Source of the DNA: Hyphomicrobiales bacterium
Lineage (GTDB): Bacteria; Pseudomonadota; Alphaproteobacteria; Rhizobiales; Xanthobacteraceae
Assembly (NCBI GenBank): GCA_009377755.1
Contig: WHTM01000013.1
Coordinates: forward strand, 1-64,000
DNA: 64,000 nt
Reading direction: 5' to 3'
Shown here: in pieces, positions 19,067 through 27,969 of the stretch
Position numbering within the stretch: position 1 is the first letter of the stretch
How the letters are laid out: every line of letters begins with the position of its first letter
Notes under the pieces: generated by a model
Told to the model about the DNA's origin: nothing
Seen by the model: the letters and a program-made list of their open reading frames with translations, nothing else
The model's database searches: none
Position numbers and translations under genes: made by a program

Positions 19067-19352
19067 ATGGCGGATGTGACGCGGGAGGAGTTTGAGGCGC
19101 GGGTCGGCGTCCTCGAAACCGAGGTCGAGGGCGAGAAGATGGTCACGCCACGTACTGGAACAGACCCGTCGTAACGGCGATGATCTCGCCGCCATCAAAA
19201 CGCGGCTCGATAGGGTCGAGCGAAAGGTCGACGGGCTTGAGCAGAATCTCCACGGGCTTGAGCAGAATCTCAACGGTTTGAGAAAGGACTTGCCGAAAAT
19301 CGTTGGCGACTCGATGCGCGAAGTGCTGCGTGGGCGTGACGGCGAGCGATGA
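19067..19352 (+). pseudogene. Small coiled-coil protein gene with a frameshift
   Basis: From ATG 19067 the frame reads MADVTREEFEARVGVLETEVEGEKMVT and stops soon after. The sense continues in another frame: RHVLEQTRRNGDDLAAIKTR, LDRVERKVDGLEQNLHG, LEQNLNGLRKDLPKIVGDSM to the stop at 19350. Together they make one 95-residue, heptad-patterned protein like small coiled-coil proteins common in rhizobia. The break lies near 19143, where ACGCCAC would need to be ACGCGCCAC, i.e. loss of one GC dinucleotide in a short GC repeat. A real mutation and an assembly error cannot be told apart here. Confidence 0.6.
19231..19272 (+). repeat. Tandem 21-bp repeat, two units
   Basis: Two adjacent 21-base units, 19231-19251 and 19252-19272, differ at one base. 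Each encodes one heptad (LEQNLHG, LEQNLNG) of the coiled coil, so the repeat length exactly preserves the heptad register. Copy-number change would lengthen the coil by whole turns. Confidence 0.85.
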
Positions 19353-19477
19353 TCGTGCGGTTAGTGAGTAGCCCGCATTGAGCGCAGCGAAATGCGGGAA
19401 TCCTGATCAAGTTGAAAGGCCGTCCCGGATTGCGATGCGCGCAATCCGGGCTACGGCGTGCAGGCCGGCGTGCAGGC

Positions 19478-21493
19478 CTATGTGCCGATCTTGCGGCCGT
19501 CAGGATGGCGGATGGCGACGACGCTGGCTCGCGGGATGATGCCGCGGTCGGGCCAGTTGCTCGTCGTGTTGGGGTAGCCCCCATCCTCGCCGGGATGCTG
19601 GATCGCGCAAAACAGCGTCCGTTCGTCGGGGGAAAATTCTGGGCCGCAGACCTCGCATCCGCGTGGCCCGCTGGCGAACTGGCGCAGACGCCCGCGGTCG
19701 GGGCCCTGGACCGGAACGACGTGCATGGCGTCGTTGGGCTGGCCGAGATCGGCAGAGAATGGCTGGCCATCGGTCGCGATCCACAGGTTGCCCCTGGAGT
19801 CAAAGCCGATGTTGTCCGGCGAGGCGATCTGTCCGAGCTGGTTGGCATCGGCGAAGCCGGCAAAGAAGGTCGCGTTGGCGGCGAGGCCCGGCACCAGGTC
19901 TTCAAGGTCCGTAAGCAGATTGATATTCGGGTTGCCGCACAACAGGAAGATGTCCCACCTGAAGGCCGTGGCGGCATAGTCGCCGCCGCGCTCCGTCAGC
20001 TCGATAATGTGCCCGTTGAAGTTCGGCACGCGGGGATTCGACGTGGCGCTGCCCGGATCGGGATGGATGGAGGTGCGGGCGCTGTTGTTGGTCATGGTCA
20101 CATAGACTTTGCCGTTGACCGGGTTCGGCTGCACGTCTTCCGGCCGGTCCATCGGGGTGGCCCCGGCCGCATCGGCGGCCAGCCGGGTCTTGATCAGGAT
20201 TTCGCCTTGGTTCGCGAATCGCCGCGCCAGCCGCGGGTTGTCCATGGTCAGCGGTAGCCACCGGCCGGTGCCGTCGTCGTTGAATTTGGCGGCGTACAGC
20301 GTGCCCTCGTCGAGCAGGTCGAAATTGTCCCTGCGGTTGCCAGGATTGTAGGTGCCCTTCGACACGAACTTGTAGACGTAGTCGAACTGCTGATCGTCGC
20401 CGGAATAGACGACCACCTGGCCGGACCTGGCGAGAATCGTCGCCGCCGCCTCGTGCTTGCAACGCCCAAGCGCGGTGCGCTTGCGCGGCACGAAGTCCGG
20501 GTCGTAGGGATCGATCTCGATGACGTAGCCGAAACGGAACGGCTCGTTCGGCTCCTTGGCGCAGTCGAAGCGGTCGTAGAACTTCTCCCAGCGCCGCCCG
20601 CTCGCGCCGCCCGTGACGCCGTAGCGGGCGTGCGCCTCGCGGATCGCGTCGTCGGCTACGTCATCGTTGTTGGCAAAGTACTGGTTGAAGTTTTCCTCGC
20701 AGGTGAGCCAGGTTCCCCAGGGAGTCTTGCCGCCGGCGCAGTTGTTCAGCATGCCGAGCACATTGCGGCCGGTCGGATCCTCGGATGTCCGCAGCAGTCT
20801 GTTGCCGGCGGCTGGGCCGGTGATCCGCATCGGCGCGTCGCCGGTGATGCGCCGGTTGAAGCGCGAGTTCTTGACATAGCGCCAGCCGGACCAATCGCGG
20901 ACGATCTCGACCACGCTGCCGCCGTGCGCGGCCAGCTCGATGTCGACTTGCGCCTTCATGGCGCCGGCAACGTAGTTTTTGAACATGTCGCTGCCGGTCG
21001 TGTATTCGTGATTGACGCACAGCAGCGCGCGACGGTCCCCCTCCAAAGCAAAATAGCCGACGAAGTCGCAGTTGTAGCCGAACTGCCGGCGCTGCGCGGC
21101 GGCGGTCTGGTTGTTCGGATTGAACTGCGGAGCGCCGGGGAACAGCGGGTCGCCCCAGCGCAGCACGACCTCGGAGGTGTAGCCACGCGGCACGAGCACG
21201 TCGTCGACCTTGGACGGCCTGATCGCCCGGAAATTGAGGCCATCGCGCCCCGCCGCTTCGGCCTCGTCCGACCGGAACAGCGAACCGCCAGCCAGCAGCA
21301 CCGGCACAGCCGCCGCGCCCTTGAGAAAGGTGCGCCGAGCCAGGTTGCGGGCGACGATGTCGCGAAACGGCTCGTTGTGCGGTCGCCCGCCGGGTTTGGT
21401 CGGCAGCAGCCCAGGCCGCTCGATGCCGATGCTTTCTGAATCGATAGCGTCTCCGTCGCGCCGGCTCCGCGCCGGCGTGTTATCCAACGTCAT
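19478..21493 (-). CDS. phoX: PhoX-family alkaline phosphatase, Tat-exported
   Basis: A 671-residue calcium/iron-type alkaline phosphatase that frees phosphate from organic esters outside the inner membrane. A twin-arginine signal is seen at about 50-75 (LARRTFLKGAAAVPVLLAGG) after a long N-region; DUF839/PhoX segments follow, including GYNCDFVGYFAL, LCVNHEYT, TPWGTWLTCEENFNQYF, CKHEAAATILA, YSGDDQQFDYVYKFVS, MDRPEDVQPNP and SPDNIGFDSRGNLWIATDG. Length is normal for PhoX. ATG 21493 follows GGAGG; the TTG four codons upstream is less likely. It is transcribed against hpaB and hpaC and separates them. A Pho box was not identified. Confidence 0.92.
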   Translation of the reverse strand: MTLDNTPARSRRDGDAIDSESIGIERPGLLPTKPGGRPHNEPFRDIVARNLARRTFLKGAAAVPVLLAGGSLFRSDEAEAAGRDGLNFRAIRPSKVDDVLVPRGYTSEVVLRWGDPLFPGAPQFNPNNQTAAAQRRQFGYNCDFVGYFALEGDRRALLCVNHEYTTGSDMFKNYVAGAMKAQVDIELAAHGGSVVEIVRDWSGWRYVKNSRFNRRITGDAPMRITGPAAGNRLLRTSEDPTGRNVLGMLNNCAGGKTPWGTWLTCEENFNQYFANNDDVADDAIREAHARYGVTGGASGRRWEKFYDRFDCAKEPNEPFRFGYVIEIDPYDPDFVPRKRTALGRCKHEAAATILARSGQVVVYSGDDQQFDYVYKFVSKGTYNPGNRRDNFDLLDEGTLYAAKFNDDGTGRWLPLTMDNPRLARRFANQGEILIKTRLAADAAGATPMDRPEDVQPNPVNGKVYVTMTNNSARTSIHPDPGSATSNPRVPNFNGHIIELTERGGDYAATAFRWDIFLLCGNPNINLLTDLEDLVPGLAANATFFAGFADANQLGQIASPDNIGFDSRGNLWIATDGQPFSADLGQPNDAMHVVPVQGPDRGRLRQFASGPRGCEVCGPEFSPDERTLFCAIQHPGEDGGYPNTTSNWPDRGIIPRASVVAIRHPDGRKIGT

Positions 21494-21724
21494 TGCCGCC
21501 TCCAAGAGATTCGAAGTTTAGAGTTTGAACAGGTCGAAGCTTGGGGGCGTCGGATGTCAGGCCGTTGATCGTCCGGCGACAGTTTGGATTCAGAATTGTG
21601 AAGCCGCCGGTCCGGTGGATGTGGACAAATGGCGGGAGACGCCTGATGCTGCTGTGGAAATCCGGAATGGCTGCCGCGCGCGAGCCGCCTCCCGCAAGCC
21701 GCCGATATTGACTACATTTGTCGC

Positions 21725-22279
21725 ATGAGCTGGATCGACCAACGCCCCGACGACGCCATGGACGGCGCCTTCGCCGCCCTCGGCCCCGACCACGTGCCCA
21801 CCTGCGATGCGGGCTCCTTCCGTCAGGCGATGAGCCGGCTTGGCGCCGCCGTGCATGTCATCACCACGGAAGGGCCGGCGGGCAAGACCGGCTTCACCGC
21901 CACCGCCGTGTGCTCGGTCTCCGACGCACCCCCGACGCTGCTGGTCTGCCTCAACCGCAAGAGCGATAGCGCACCGGTGCTGCTCGGCAACAAGGTGTTC
22001 TGCGTTAACACGCTTGCCTTCGGCGAGGAGGTGATCGCCGATAGCTTCGCCGGCCGTACCGGCCTCAAGGGAGGCGATCGGTTCGGTAACGGCGACTGGC
22101 TGACGCTTGCCACCGGCAGCCCGGTGCTCTCGTCCGCTGTGGTCGCCTTCGACTGCCGCACAATCGAGGTGAAATCGGTGGCGAGCCACTACGTGATCTA
22201 CGGGGCGGTGGAAGCGGTGCGGCTCGGCCCGACTGGGGAAGCGCTCGTCTACCACGACCGCCTGTACAAGCGGATTTGA
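21725..22279 (+). CDS. hpaC: Flavin reductase, HpaC-type partner
   Basis: A 184-residue NAD(P)H:flavin oxidoreductase of the FMN-binding split-barrel fold. FRQAMSRLGAAVHVITTEG, GFTATAVCSVSDAPPTLLVCLNRKS, FCVNTLAF and the C-terminal LVYHDRLYKRI are typical of HpaC/HadX reductases that feed FADH2 to HpaB-type oxygenases. An N-terminal extension of about 25 residues precedes the domain. The AraC gene follows 84 bases downstream in the same direction, supporting a local aromatic catabolism unit. It could also serve the LLM monooxygenase at 10-11 kb. Confidence 0.9.
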   Translation: MSWIDQRPDDAMDGAFAALGPDHVPTCDAGSFRQAMSRLGAAVHVITTEGPAGKTGFTATAVCSVSDAPPTLLVCLNRKSDSAPVLLGNKVFCVNTLAFGEEVIADSFAGRTGLKGGDRFGNGDWLTLATGSPVLSSAVVAFDCRTIEVKSVASHYVIYGAVEAVRLGPTGEALVYHDRLYKRI

Positions 22280-22363
22280 GCCTCTAGTCGTCTTCCCGTG
22301 TGGCCTGTTGCTAACGCGCAACCAGCGGTTCCGCTGTGGTTGGAGCTGCTCTATTCTGGTCTG

Positions 22364-23257
22364 ATGCCGTCCGCCCGGGCCCTGCCGCTGTTCCATCTCT
22401 ACGGCGATCCGCCGGACGATTCCGCATTCGACTTCATTCACATCGAGACGATCGCCTCGCGCTCCTCGATCCACGACTGGACGATTCTCGCGCACCGCCA
22501 CCGCAACCTGTTTCAGATCCTTCTGATCGAACGCGGCGGCGGCGAGATGACCTGCGAGACGTCCATCATTCCGTTCCGGGCGCCGGCGGCGATCCTGGTG
22601 CCGACCACCGTCGCACACGGATTCCGCTTCCACCCGCAGGTCACCGATGGCTGGGTGGTGAGCTTCACTGAGGATGTCGCGGCCGCGCTCGGCGAGCGAT
22701 CCGGCGAGTCGCTCGCGCGCCTCAAGGCGCTGGCGGTGGACCCGGTGGTGCCGCTGGCGAACGAGGCGGAGGCCGCGCGCGTGCGCGCGCTCTGCGCCGA
22801 CCTCGATGCCGAGCGGTTTCTGGCGCGTGAGGGCTATGCGCTGGCGATGCGTGGATTGCTGGTGCTGATCGCCATCGAGGTGGCGCGGCTTGCTGCCAGC
22901 CGCGGGCGCACCGGCACGGTGACGCTGCATCCGGCCGACGCCACCGTGGATGCGCTCCGCAAGCTGGTCGAGGAGCACTTCCGTCGCGAGCGGCTGATCG
23001 CTTTCTATGCGAAGGCGCTGGCGATGACACCGGACCGGCTCAACGACCACGTCAAGCGCGCAACCGGCGTGACCGCCGGTCACCTGATCCGCCAGCGCGT
23101 GCTCACCGAGGCCAAGCGCCAGCTCGTGTTCACCAACCAGGCGATCCAGGAGATCGCCTATGATCTCGCGTTCTCCGATCCCTCCCACTTCACGCGCTTC
23201 TTCCGCAAGCAGACCGGCTTGACGCCGCAGGCATTCCGCGAGGGCCGGGGCGGGTGA
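22364..23257 (+). CDS. AraC-family regulator (HpaA/PobR-like)
   Basis: A 297-residue regulator. The N-terminal half contains a cupin-like sensor (HDWTILAHRHRNLFQILLIERGGGEM, PTTVAHGFRFHP) and the C-terminal 95 residues two helix-turn-helices of the AraC type (LIRQRVLTEAKRQLVFTNQ, then AIQEIAYDLAFSDPSHFTRFF and KQTGLTPQAFR). HpaA and PobR, activators of hpaBC and pobA responding to hydroxyaromatic acids, share this plan. Sitting right after hpaC it most likely controls hpaB/hpaC, but pobA 14 kb away has no other visible regulator. ATG 22364 is preferred; GTG 22298 is an alternative start. Confidence 0.87.
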   Translation: MPSARALPLFHLYGDPPDDSAFDFIHIETIASRSSIHDWTILAHRHRNLFQILLIERGGGEMTCETSIIPFRAPAAILVPTTVAHGFRFHPQVTDGWVVSFTEDVAAALGERSGESLARLKALAVDPVVPLANEAEAARVRALCADLDAERFLAREGYALAMRGLLVLIAIEVARLAASRGRTGTVTLHPADATVDALRKLVEEHFRRERLIAFYAKALAMTPDRLNDHVKRATGVTAGHLIRQRVLTEAKRQLVFTNQAIQEIAYDLAFSDPSHFTRFFRKQTGLTPQAFREGRGG

Positions 23258-23289
23258 GGCGTCAATTCGCTCAACGTCCGAAGCAGGTC

Positions 23290-24075
23290 TCAATTCGGCC
23301 TCAGAAAATCGAGCACCGCCTTGGTGAAGGCCTGCGGCTGCGCCACGTTGGAAATGTGCGCGGCTTCGAGCACCGTGATGGTCGCTCCGGGAATGCGCGA
23401 GCGGAGGTGCTCGTTAGCCTCGAGCGGAGTCGCAGGGTCTTGGCGGCCGGCGATGACGTGCGTCGGCACCTTGATGCGGTCGATGAGTTCGCGATGATCC
23501 ATATCGCGCACCGCCTCGCCGCAGGCGATATAACCATCCAGCGGGGTCTCGACGAACATCGCCTTCATTTTTGCCATCGGCTGTGGATTATTGTCGCGGA
23601 ATTCTTTGGTGAACCAGCGCTCCATGTTGGCGTCGACCATGCCGGCCAGGCGCTTTTCGCGCGCCATCTTGAGGCGGCCGTTCCACAGCTCCTTGTCGGG
23701 GAAGTAATAGTGGGTGTTGCAGAGCACCATCTTGTCCATCTGCTCCGGCGCATTGGCGCCGAGCCATTGGCCGACCATGCCGCCCATCGAGAGCCCGCAC
23801 CAGTTCACCTTCTGCTTGATGCCGAGCCCGTCGAGCACGGCGAGCGCGTCGCGGCCGAGCATCTCCATATTGTACGGCCCCTTCGGCGCATCGGACTTGC
23901 CGTGGCCGCGGCGGTCGTAGCGGACCAGGCGGAAATGCGTGAGGAATTCCGCGGCCTGGTCGTCCCACATGCGCATATCGGTGCCGAGCGAATTGCACAG
24001 CATGAGGACGGGCGCGGTTTCCGCCCCTTCAACCGTCACGTTGATCCGACAGCCGTTGGAATCGATCATCGGCAT
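23290..24075 (-). CDS. pcaD: 3-Oxoadipate enol-lactonase
   Basis: A 261-residue alpha/beta hydrolase converting 3-oxoadipate enol-lactone to 3-oxoadipate in the protocatechuate branch of the beta-ketoadipate pathway. The catalytic triad is visible: nucleophile in GLSMGGMVGQWLG, Asp in AGRQDPATP, and His in EAAHISNVAQP, with PcaD-type NSLGTDMRMWDDQ at the oxyanion strand. ATG 24075 is preceded by GGGAGG at good spacing; the eight-codon upstream extension lacks support. It acts downstream of pobA, although pcaGH, pcaB and pcaC are not in the window, so the pathway genes are scattered. Confidence 0.93.
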   Translation of the reverse strand: MPMIDSNGCRINVTVEGAETAPVLMLCNSLGTDMRMWDDQAAEFLTHFRLVRYDRRGHGKSDAPKGPYNMEMLGRDALAVLDGLGIKQKVNWCGLSMGGMVGQWLGANAPEQMDKMVLCNTHYYFPDKELWNGRLKMAREKRLAGMVDANMERWFTKEFRDNNPQPMAKMKAMFVETPLDGYIACGEAVRDMDHRELIDRIKVPTHVIAGRQDPATPLEANEHLRSRIPGATITVLEAAHISNVAQPQAFTKAVLDFLRPN

Positions 24076-24210
24076 GGGGCCTCCCTCGACTTTGTTCAAC
24101 CTCCCGAGCGGGGTTCACGCTGCGATTAGCTCTTTTCTCGCGCGGCACAAAGCCTTATTCGACGGGGATAAGATCGGCGGCATGCCGCCGGCGAGCAAGG
24201 AGCAGGTCCG

Positions 24211-24663
24211 ATGGCCATGAACATGAGCGGCGAGTATCAGCTGGCCGCGCCCCCAGAGACGGTTTGGGAGAAGCTCAATGATGCCGAGACGCTGAAAGCC
24301 AGCATCCCCGGTTGCGAGCAGCTCGACAAGGTGTCGGACACGGAATTCCAGGCGGTCGCGACCGTCAAGATCGGCCCGGTGAAGGCGCGCTTCAAAGGCA
24401 AGGTGCATCTCACCGATCTCAACCCGCCGCACAGCTATCGGATTTCCGGCGAAGGGGAGGGCGGCGTCGCCGGCTTCGCAAAGGGCGGCGCCATGGTCGC
24501 ACTTGCGCCGAAGGATGGCGGCACCCTGCTGAGCTACAACGTCGAGGCGCAGATTGGTGGCAAGCTCGCGCAGCTCGGCCAGCGTCTGGTCAACGGTGCG
24601 GCGAAGAAGGTTGCCGACGACTTCTTCAAGAACTTCGCTGCGGCGGTGAATCCGCTGGGCTGA
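24211..24663 (+). CDS. coxG: CoxG-like SRPBCC protein
   Basis: A 150-residue protein of the START/SRPBCC fold, matching CoxG over its full length: YQLAAPPETVWEKLNDAETLKASIPGCE at the N-terminus, VKIGPVKARFKGKV and GGKLAQLGQRLVNGAAKKVADDFF. CoxG is needed for carbon monoxide dehydrogenase in Oligotropha, probably tethering the enzyme to the membrane; in other clusters its role is unproven. It stands first in the cluster, followed by coxS after 365 bases. ATG 24211 follows AAGGAG; an alternative ATG lies two codons later. Confidence 0.9.
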   Translation: MAMNMSGEYQLAAPPETVWEKLNDAETLKASIPGCEQLDKVSDTEFQAVATVKIGPVKARFKGKVHLTDLNPPHSYRISGEGEGGVAGFAKGGAMVALAPKDGGTLLSYNVEAQIGGKLAQLGQRLVNGAAKKVADDFFKNFAAAVNPLG

Positions 24664-25028
24664 CGCGGTAGCCGTCGCGGGTCATGCGTGGCAGCATGGC
24701 GGAACATCGCTGAACGGTGGGGGCGACGACATGACGGGCCAGCGAATGGTGGCGGCCTTGGCGGCGCGCGTTGGCACCGAGGTCCCGATGGTCCGGGACT
24801 TGGTGACGCGCGCCGGGATCAAGACCAACTGAACGGGCGGGGCCAAGATTGAGCAGGCCACACCGCTCAGTCGACTTGACCGGAACCCCGGCAACGGTTC
24901 AGAGTAAAACCGTTCCAGGCTCCGGTTTTGGCGCTGGATCGTTGCGATTTGGCCCCTGCTCGCCATCGGAACTTGCGATCGATGCTTAAATCGGGGCGTT
25001 TGGACCGGAATTCGAGGGAGGACTTTTC
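24664..25028. other. Intergenic region between coxG and coxS, one doubtful short ORF
   Basis: 365 bases. The only reading frame worth noting is 24731-24832 on the plus strand (33 codons, starting MTGQRMVAALAARVG and ending TRAGIKTN) behind a purine-rich GGGGGCGA. It resembles no family I know and could be the tail of a lost gene. The segment nearest coxS includes GGGAGGA, the coxS ribosome site. No clear terminator was seen. Confidence 0.35.
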
Positions 25029-25526
25029 ATGCCCACCGTCTCTCTGACGGTGAACGGCAAAGCCGTCACCGCCGATGTCGACCCCCGCACCCTGCTCGTG
25101 CAGTTCCTGCGTGAGCACCTGCGGCTTACAGGCACCCATGTGGGTTGCGACACGTCGCAGTGCGGCGCGTGCGTGGTCCATCTCGACGGCAAGGCTGTGA
25201 AGTCGTGCACGACCCTGGTGCTGTCGATCAACGGATCGAGCGTGACCACGATCGAAGGGCTGGCCGACGCGAACGGGCCGCTGCATCCGATGCAGGAGGC
25301 GTTCCGCCAGAACCACGGCCTGCAGTGCGGCTACTGCACGCCGGGCATGATCATGGCCGCCGTCGACATGGTGAACCGCAAGGGGAACGACCTCGACGAC
25401 CACACCATTCGCAAGGAACTCGACGGCAACCTGTGCCGCTGCACCGGCTACCATAACATCGTCAAGTCGATCGCCGCCGGCGCCAGGGCGATGGCCGGCG
25501 GGGCAGGGCAGCAGGCCGCGGAGTAA
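25029..25526 (+). CDS. coxS: Form II CO dehydrogenase-like small subunit, 2x[2Fe-2S]
   Basis: A 165-residue iron-sulfur subunit of the xanthine oxidase family that carries electrons from the molybdenum centre to FAD. The plant-type ferredoxin cluster is bound by Cys40, Cys45, Cys48 and Cys60; the second cluster by Cys100, Cys103, Cys136 and Cys138 (QCGYCTPGM and CRCTG). All eight ligands are present. It is the first of coxS-coxL-coxM, the order usual for form II enzymes. GGGAGGA lies eight bases before the start. The C-terminal tail after residue 155 is Gly/Ala-rich and dispensable-looking. Confidence 0.95.
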   Translation: MPTVSLTVNGKAVTADVDPRTLLVQFLREHLRLTGTHVGCDTSQCGACVVHLDGKAVKSCTTLVLSINGSSVTTIEGLADANGPLHPMQEAFRQNHGLQCGYCTPGMIMAAVDMVNRKGNDLDDHTIRKELDGNLCRCTGYHNIVKSIAAGARAMAGGAGQQAAE

Positions 25527-25578
25527 CGGACGAGGTCGGCCATCGTCAGCGAGTGCGTTCCTCAGAGGAGGGAACACC

Positions 25579-27945
25579 ATGAGCGCGACCGGAATTGGCG
25601 CCTCGGTGCGCCGCAAGGAGGACCAGCGCTTCATCACCGGCAAGGGCCACTATACCGACGACATCAGCCGGCCCGGGCAGGCCCACGCCTATTTCGTGCG
25701 CTCGCCGCACGCCCATGCCACCGTCCGCGGCATCGATACCGCCGCCGCTTCGGCCAAGCCCGGCGTGCTGGCGATCCTGACCGGCGCGCAGCTCGCCGCC
25801 GACAAGATCGGCAACCTGATCTGCGGCTGGATGATCCATTCGAAGGATGGATCGCCAATGAATATGGCGCCGCACCCGGCGCTTGCCGCCGGCAAGGTTA
25901 ATCATGCGGGCGACGCCGTCGCCGTCGTCATCGCCGAGACCCTGGCGCAGGCGCGCGACGCGTCCGAAGCGGTGAAGGTGGATTATCAGGTCCTGCCGGC
26001 GGTCGTCGACCCGGCGAAGGCGCAGGCAAAGGGCGCCCCGCAGATTCACGAGGGCGCGCCGAACAACACGATCTACCAGTGGGAGATCGGCGATTCCGCG
26101 GCAGCGGAGGCGGTTTTCAAGTCAGCCAAACACGTCGCAACGGTCGACCTCATCAACAACCGGCTGGTGCCGAACGCACTTGAGCCGCGCGCGGCGCTTG
26201 CCGAATACGACGACGGCGCCGACAGCCTGACGCTGTGGAACACCAGCCAGAACCCGCACGTGGCGCGGCTCGTCATCTCCGCCTTCGTCGGCATGGCGCC
26301 GGAGCACAAGCTGCGCGTCATCGCACCCGACGTCGGCGGCGGCTTCGGCTCGAAGATCTTCATCTATCCGGAAGAGGTCGTCTGCCTGTGGGCGGCGCGC
26401 AAGGTCGGGCGACCGGTGAAGTGGACGGCGGATCGCTCGGAGGCCTTCCTCACCGACTGTCATGGCCGCGATCATGTGACCCACGCCGAACTTGCCCTTG
26501 ATGACAATGGCAGGATCACCGGCATGCGGGTCAAGACGATTGCCAATCTCGGCGCCTACATGTCGACGTTTTCGTCGGCAGTGCCGACCTATCTCTACGC
26601 CACGCTGTTGTCGGGTCAGTACGAGATCCCGATGATCCATTGCGCGGTCGATGCGGTCTATACCAACACGGTGCCGGTCGACGCCTATCGCGGCGCGGGG
26701 CGCCCCGAGGCGACGTTCGTGGTCGAGCGGCTGATCGAGGTGGCGGCGCGGCAGCTCGGGCTCGATCCGGCGGAACTGCGCCGGCGCAACTTCGTCAAGA
26801 CGTTCCCGTACCAGACGGTGGTCGCCTCGCTGTACGACGCCGGCGACTACAACGCGTCGATGAAGAAGGCGATGGATATCCACGACGTCAAAGGCTTCGG
26901 CAAGCGCCGGCGCGTATCGGCGCGGAGCGGCAAGCTGCGCGGCCTCGGCTATTCGACCTATATCGAGGCCTGCGGCGTCGCGCCGTCGGCCGTGGTCGGC
27001 TCGCTCGGCGCTGGCGTCGGCTTGTGGGAATCCGCCGAGGTGCGGGTCAATCCGGCCGGCACCGTGGAGGTCCTCACCGGCTGCCATGCGCACGGGCAGG
27101 GGCACGAGACGACGTTCGCGCAGCTCGTCAGCGAGCGGCTGGGCATTCCGATCGAACAGGTCTCGGTGGTGCACGGCGACACCGACAAGGTGCAGTTCGG
27201 CATGGGCACCTACGGCTCGCGCTCCGGCGCGGTCGGCATGTCGGCGATCGCCAAGGCGCTCGACAAGGTCGAGGCCAAGGCGAAGAAGATCGCCGCGCAC
27301 CTGCTCGAAGCGGCGGAAGCCGACATCGTATTCCAGGACGGCAAGTTCACCGTCGCCGGCACCGACAAATCCCTGGCATTCGGCGAGGTCGCGCTCGGCG
27401 CCTATGTGGCGCACAAGTTCCCGACCGGCGAGATCGAGCCGGGGCTGAAGGAAGGCGCGTTCTACGATCCCACCAACTTCACCTTCCCGGCCGGCTGCCA
27501 CATCTGCGAGATCGAGATCGACCAGGATACGGGCAGAACCGAGATCGTGGCGTGGACGGCGGTCGACGATTTCGGTGTCGTCATCAACCCGATGATCGTC
27601 GAGGGCCAGGTGCACGGCGGCATCGCCCAGGGCGTCGGCCAGGCCCTGCTCGAAGGCGCGGTCTACGATGCCGACGGCCAGCTCGTCAGCGGCTCGTTCA
27701 TGGATTATGCGATGCCGCATGCGGAGAATTTTCCATCGATCAAGGTCGACACCACGGTGACGAAGTGCCCGTCCAATCCGCTCGGCATCAAGGGCTGCGG
27801 CGAGGCCGGGGCGATCGCGGCGCCGGCGGCGGTGATCAATGCCATCACCGACGCGGTCGGCCACGAGAACGTGACCATGCCGGCGACAGCCCAGGTGGTC
27901 TGGGCGGCGGTGCGCAAGGCGAAAGCCGTGCGCGCGGCGGCGTGA
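25579..27945 (+). CDS. coxL: Form II CO dehydrogenase-like large (molybdopterin) subunit
   Basis: A 788-residue molybdopterin-cytosine-dinucleotide subunit. The active-site loop reads AYRGAGR at 369-375, the form II signature; form I true CO dehydrogenases have AYxCSFR with the Cys that binds copper, which is absent here. The conserved catalytic Glu is at 742 in GCGEAGAIAAP. Other family blocks are GASVRRKEDQRFITGKG at the N-terminus, DVGGGFGSK and CHAHGQGHETTFAQ. Form II enzymes have poorly known substrates; CO oxidation is disputed. The gene follows coxS by 52 bases with GAGGAGGGAA as ribosome site. Confidence 0.95.
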   Translation: MSATGIGASVRRKEDQRFITGKGHYTDDISRPGQAHAYFVRSPHAHATVRGIDTAAASAKPGVLAILTGAQLAADKIGNLICGWMIHSKDGSPMNMAPHPALAAGKVNHAGDAVAVVIAETLAQARDASEAVKVDYQVLPAVVDPAKAQAKGAPQIHEGAPNNTIYQWEIGDSAAAEAVFKSAKHVATVDLINNRLVPNALEPRAALAEYDDGADSLTLWNTSQNPHVARLVISAFVGMAPEHKLRVIAPDVGGGFGSKIFIYPEEVVCLWAARKVGRPVKWTADRSEAFLTDCHGRDHVTHAELALDDNGRITGMRVKTIANLGAYMSTFSSAVPTYLYATLLSGQYEIPMIHCAVDAVYTNTVPVDAYRGAGRPEATFVVERLIEVAARQLGLDPAELRRRNFVKTFPYQTVVASLYDAGDYNASMKKAMDIHDVKGFGKRRRVSARSGKLRGLGYSTYIEACGVAPSAVVGSLGAGVGLWESAEVRVNPAGTVEVLTGCHAHGQGHETTFAQLVSERLGIPIEQVSVVHGDTDKVQFGMGTYGSRSGAVGMSAIAKALDKVEAKAKKIAAHLLEAAEADIVFQDGKFTVAGTDKSLAFGEVALGAYVAHKFPTGEIEPGLKEGAFYDPTNFTFPAGCHICEIEIDQDTGRTEIVAWTAVDDFGVVINPMIVEGQVHGGIAQGVGQALLEGAVYDADGQLVSGSFMDYAMPHAENFPSIKVDTTVTKCPSNPLGIKGCGEAGAIAAPAAVINAITDAVGHENVTMPATAQVVWAAVRKAKAVRAAA

Positions 27946-27969
27946 TTGAGATAGAAGCGGGAGACTGGG

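Noticed and set aside
19231-19272. Start of a CRISPR-like array
   Set aside because: Only two directly adjacent 21-bp units without spacers, and they encode protein heptads.
24731-24832. 33-codon ORF as a real small cox gene
   Set aside because: Plausible purine-rich site but no family match or known counterpart in cox clusters; kept only as a note on the gap.
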